DNA of 6,024 nt from an uncultured Clostridia bacterium. GTDB lineage: Bacteria > Bacillota > Clostridia > Oscillospirales > CAG-272. The notes below the pieces were generated by a model. The model searched no databases. It was not told the DNA's origin and saw only the letters and a program-made list of their open reading frames with translations. Positions 5,301 to 6,024 of the stretch are shown here, piece by piece; within the stretch, counting starts at the first letter, position 1; each line of letters begins with the position of its first letter. The position numbers and the translations under genes were made by a program. Location: contig CAJGCD010000079.1 in assembly GCA_904501715.1 (NCBI GenBank), positions 1 to 6,024 of the forward strand, given 5' to 3'.

Positions 5301-6024
5301 TGAAGTGAACCCAAAAGTTTAGACAAAATAAATATTAAATTGATTGCGAATGAGCTCGGTATTGAACTGGGCTCATTCCTTTTAGTTTAAGAGAGATTCT
5401 CTCGTTGTTGTAGTAATGTATGTATTCTTCTAACTTTTAATGAATCCCCGAGGAGATTCAAATTTTTCGCCGTAATACATCTCAACTTTCAGTCTGCCGA
5501 AGAAATTTTCCATTATGCCATTATCCATGCAGTTTCCTTTTCGGGACATACTTTGCGTAATGTTATACTCTGCAAGAAGCCGTTGATATTCAGCATGCTG
5601 ATATTGCCAGCCTTGATCAGAATGAAACAGTGGTCGTGCATCGGCAGGGAGCTTTTCAAACAGCCCATTTAACATTTCTCTAGTCTGCCACAAGTTAGGA
5701 CTTGTAGAAATAGAGTAAGATACTATTTCACGATTGAACATATCGAGCACCGGAGAAAGATACACTTTTTCATCGCCGATCTTGAACTCTGTAACATCGG
5801 TTGTTAGTTTTTCAAAAGGCTTGTCTGTATAAAAATCCCTATGCAGCAGATTATCTGCTATCTTGCCAACCTCTCCTTTGTAGGAATGGTATTTGCCATT
5901 TTTGCTTTGTTTACCGCGCAAATTAAGCGATTTCATCAGTTTTAACACGGTTTTATGGTTAATGGCGTAGCCTTTGGATTTCAAAACAGCGCAAATTCTT
6001 CTGTAACCGTATCTACCTTTGTTG
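5301..6024 (-). mobile_element. IS3-family insertion sequence, right (3') end; continues beyond the window
   Basis: The boundary is set at 5301 by TGAAGTGAACCCAAAAGTTTAGACA-like terminal bases (5301-5325), which begin with the TG typical of IS3-family ends and carry the CCAAAAGTTTAGACA block seen in the IS150/IS3 groups. The transposase stop lies 34 bases inside this end. The other end, orfA and the target duplication are outside the window, so the element's completeness is unknown. It inserted 25 bases from the end of the tRNA-Pro fragment. Confidence 0.85.
5335..6024 (-). pseudogene. IS3-family transposase OrfB, frameshifted near the C-terminus and cut by the window edge
   Basis: The minus-strand frame is open from the window edge (codon 6023-6021, NKGRYGYRRIC) to a TAG at 5432-5430; 197 residues are visible. 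A small HTH-type segment (HKTVLKLMKSLNLRGK) precedes the integrase core. The catalytic triad is complete: Asp in LTTDVTEF, Asp in HSDQGWQYQ and Glu in NGIMENFF, spaced as D(59)D(35)E, the classic IS3 spacing. The protein then ends too soon at ESPRGFIKS. One missing A in the A run (plus-strand T run 5435-5438) explains this: the neighbouring frame continues as LEEYIHYYNNERISLKL, then GMSPVQYRAHSQSI, to a TAA at 5337-5335, the normal IS3 C-terminus. So this is a recent single-base break or a sequencing error in a homopolymer. The TTG at 5984 is internal, not a start. Confidence 0.9.

Overview
The window looks like an accessory stretch of a chromosome from a Clostridia-type Bacillota, most likely a gut Oscillospiraceae/Ruminococcaceae relative. 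The signs are an AgrC-like GHKL sensor kinase, an S-layer-homology (SLH) protein with the 'CTRAQ' style of SLH repeat, strong AGGAGG ribosome binding sites, sigma-A type promoters, and a mixed codon use of moderate GC with AT-rich spacers. No species can be named from the sequence.

Layout, left to right. (1) 1-647: the C-terminal part of a GHKL histidine kinase, cut by the window edge. (2) 836-2242: a secreted SLH-domain protein, closed by a strong intrinsic terminator (2278-2322). (3) 2395-3063: a complete Phd/Doc toxin-antitoxin operon with a textbook promoter, a palindrome over the -10 box, and a 4-base stop/start overlap. (4) 3092-3189: first copy of a 98-bp repeat. (5) 3271-3490: a decayed DUF1508 (YegP-type) gene, broken by two 1-base frameshifts and one stop codon but still with its own terminator. 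(6) 3510-4973: a near-consensus promoter whose -35 region lies in a perfect 17-bp tandem duplication, then a compact GH37 trehalase-family gene and a hairpin (5028-5066). (7) 5097-5194: second copy of the 98-bp repeat, about 81% identical to the first, same length and same orientation. (8) 5231-5276: the 3' half of a tRNA-Pro(TGG) gene with no 5' half. (9) 5301-6024: the end of an IS3-family element with a DD(35)E transposase on the minus strand, frameshifted near its C-terminus.

The right half reads as a scar of repeated integration. The tRNA-Pro fragment is what a tyrosine-recombinase element leaves at one junction (inference). The 98-bp repeats carry several TGACCAC/TGACTAC motifs plus an inverted TGTGGTCA or TGTAGTCA, an arrangement resembling integrase arm sites. 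The two copies may therefore mark the ends of two elements stacked at one site, with the trehalase gene and the dead DUF1508 gene as cargo between them. No integrase gene is visible. The Phd/Doc pair just left of the first repeat fits a mobile-element stabilisation module. The kinase and SLH protein on the left look more like resident cell-surface functions.

I found no convincing new multi-gene system. The most interesting unexplained items are the 98-bp repeat pair with its tRNA-Pro junction and the duplicated -35 element in front of the trehalase gene.
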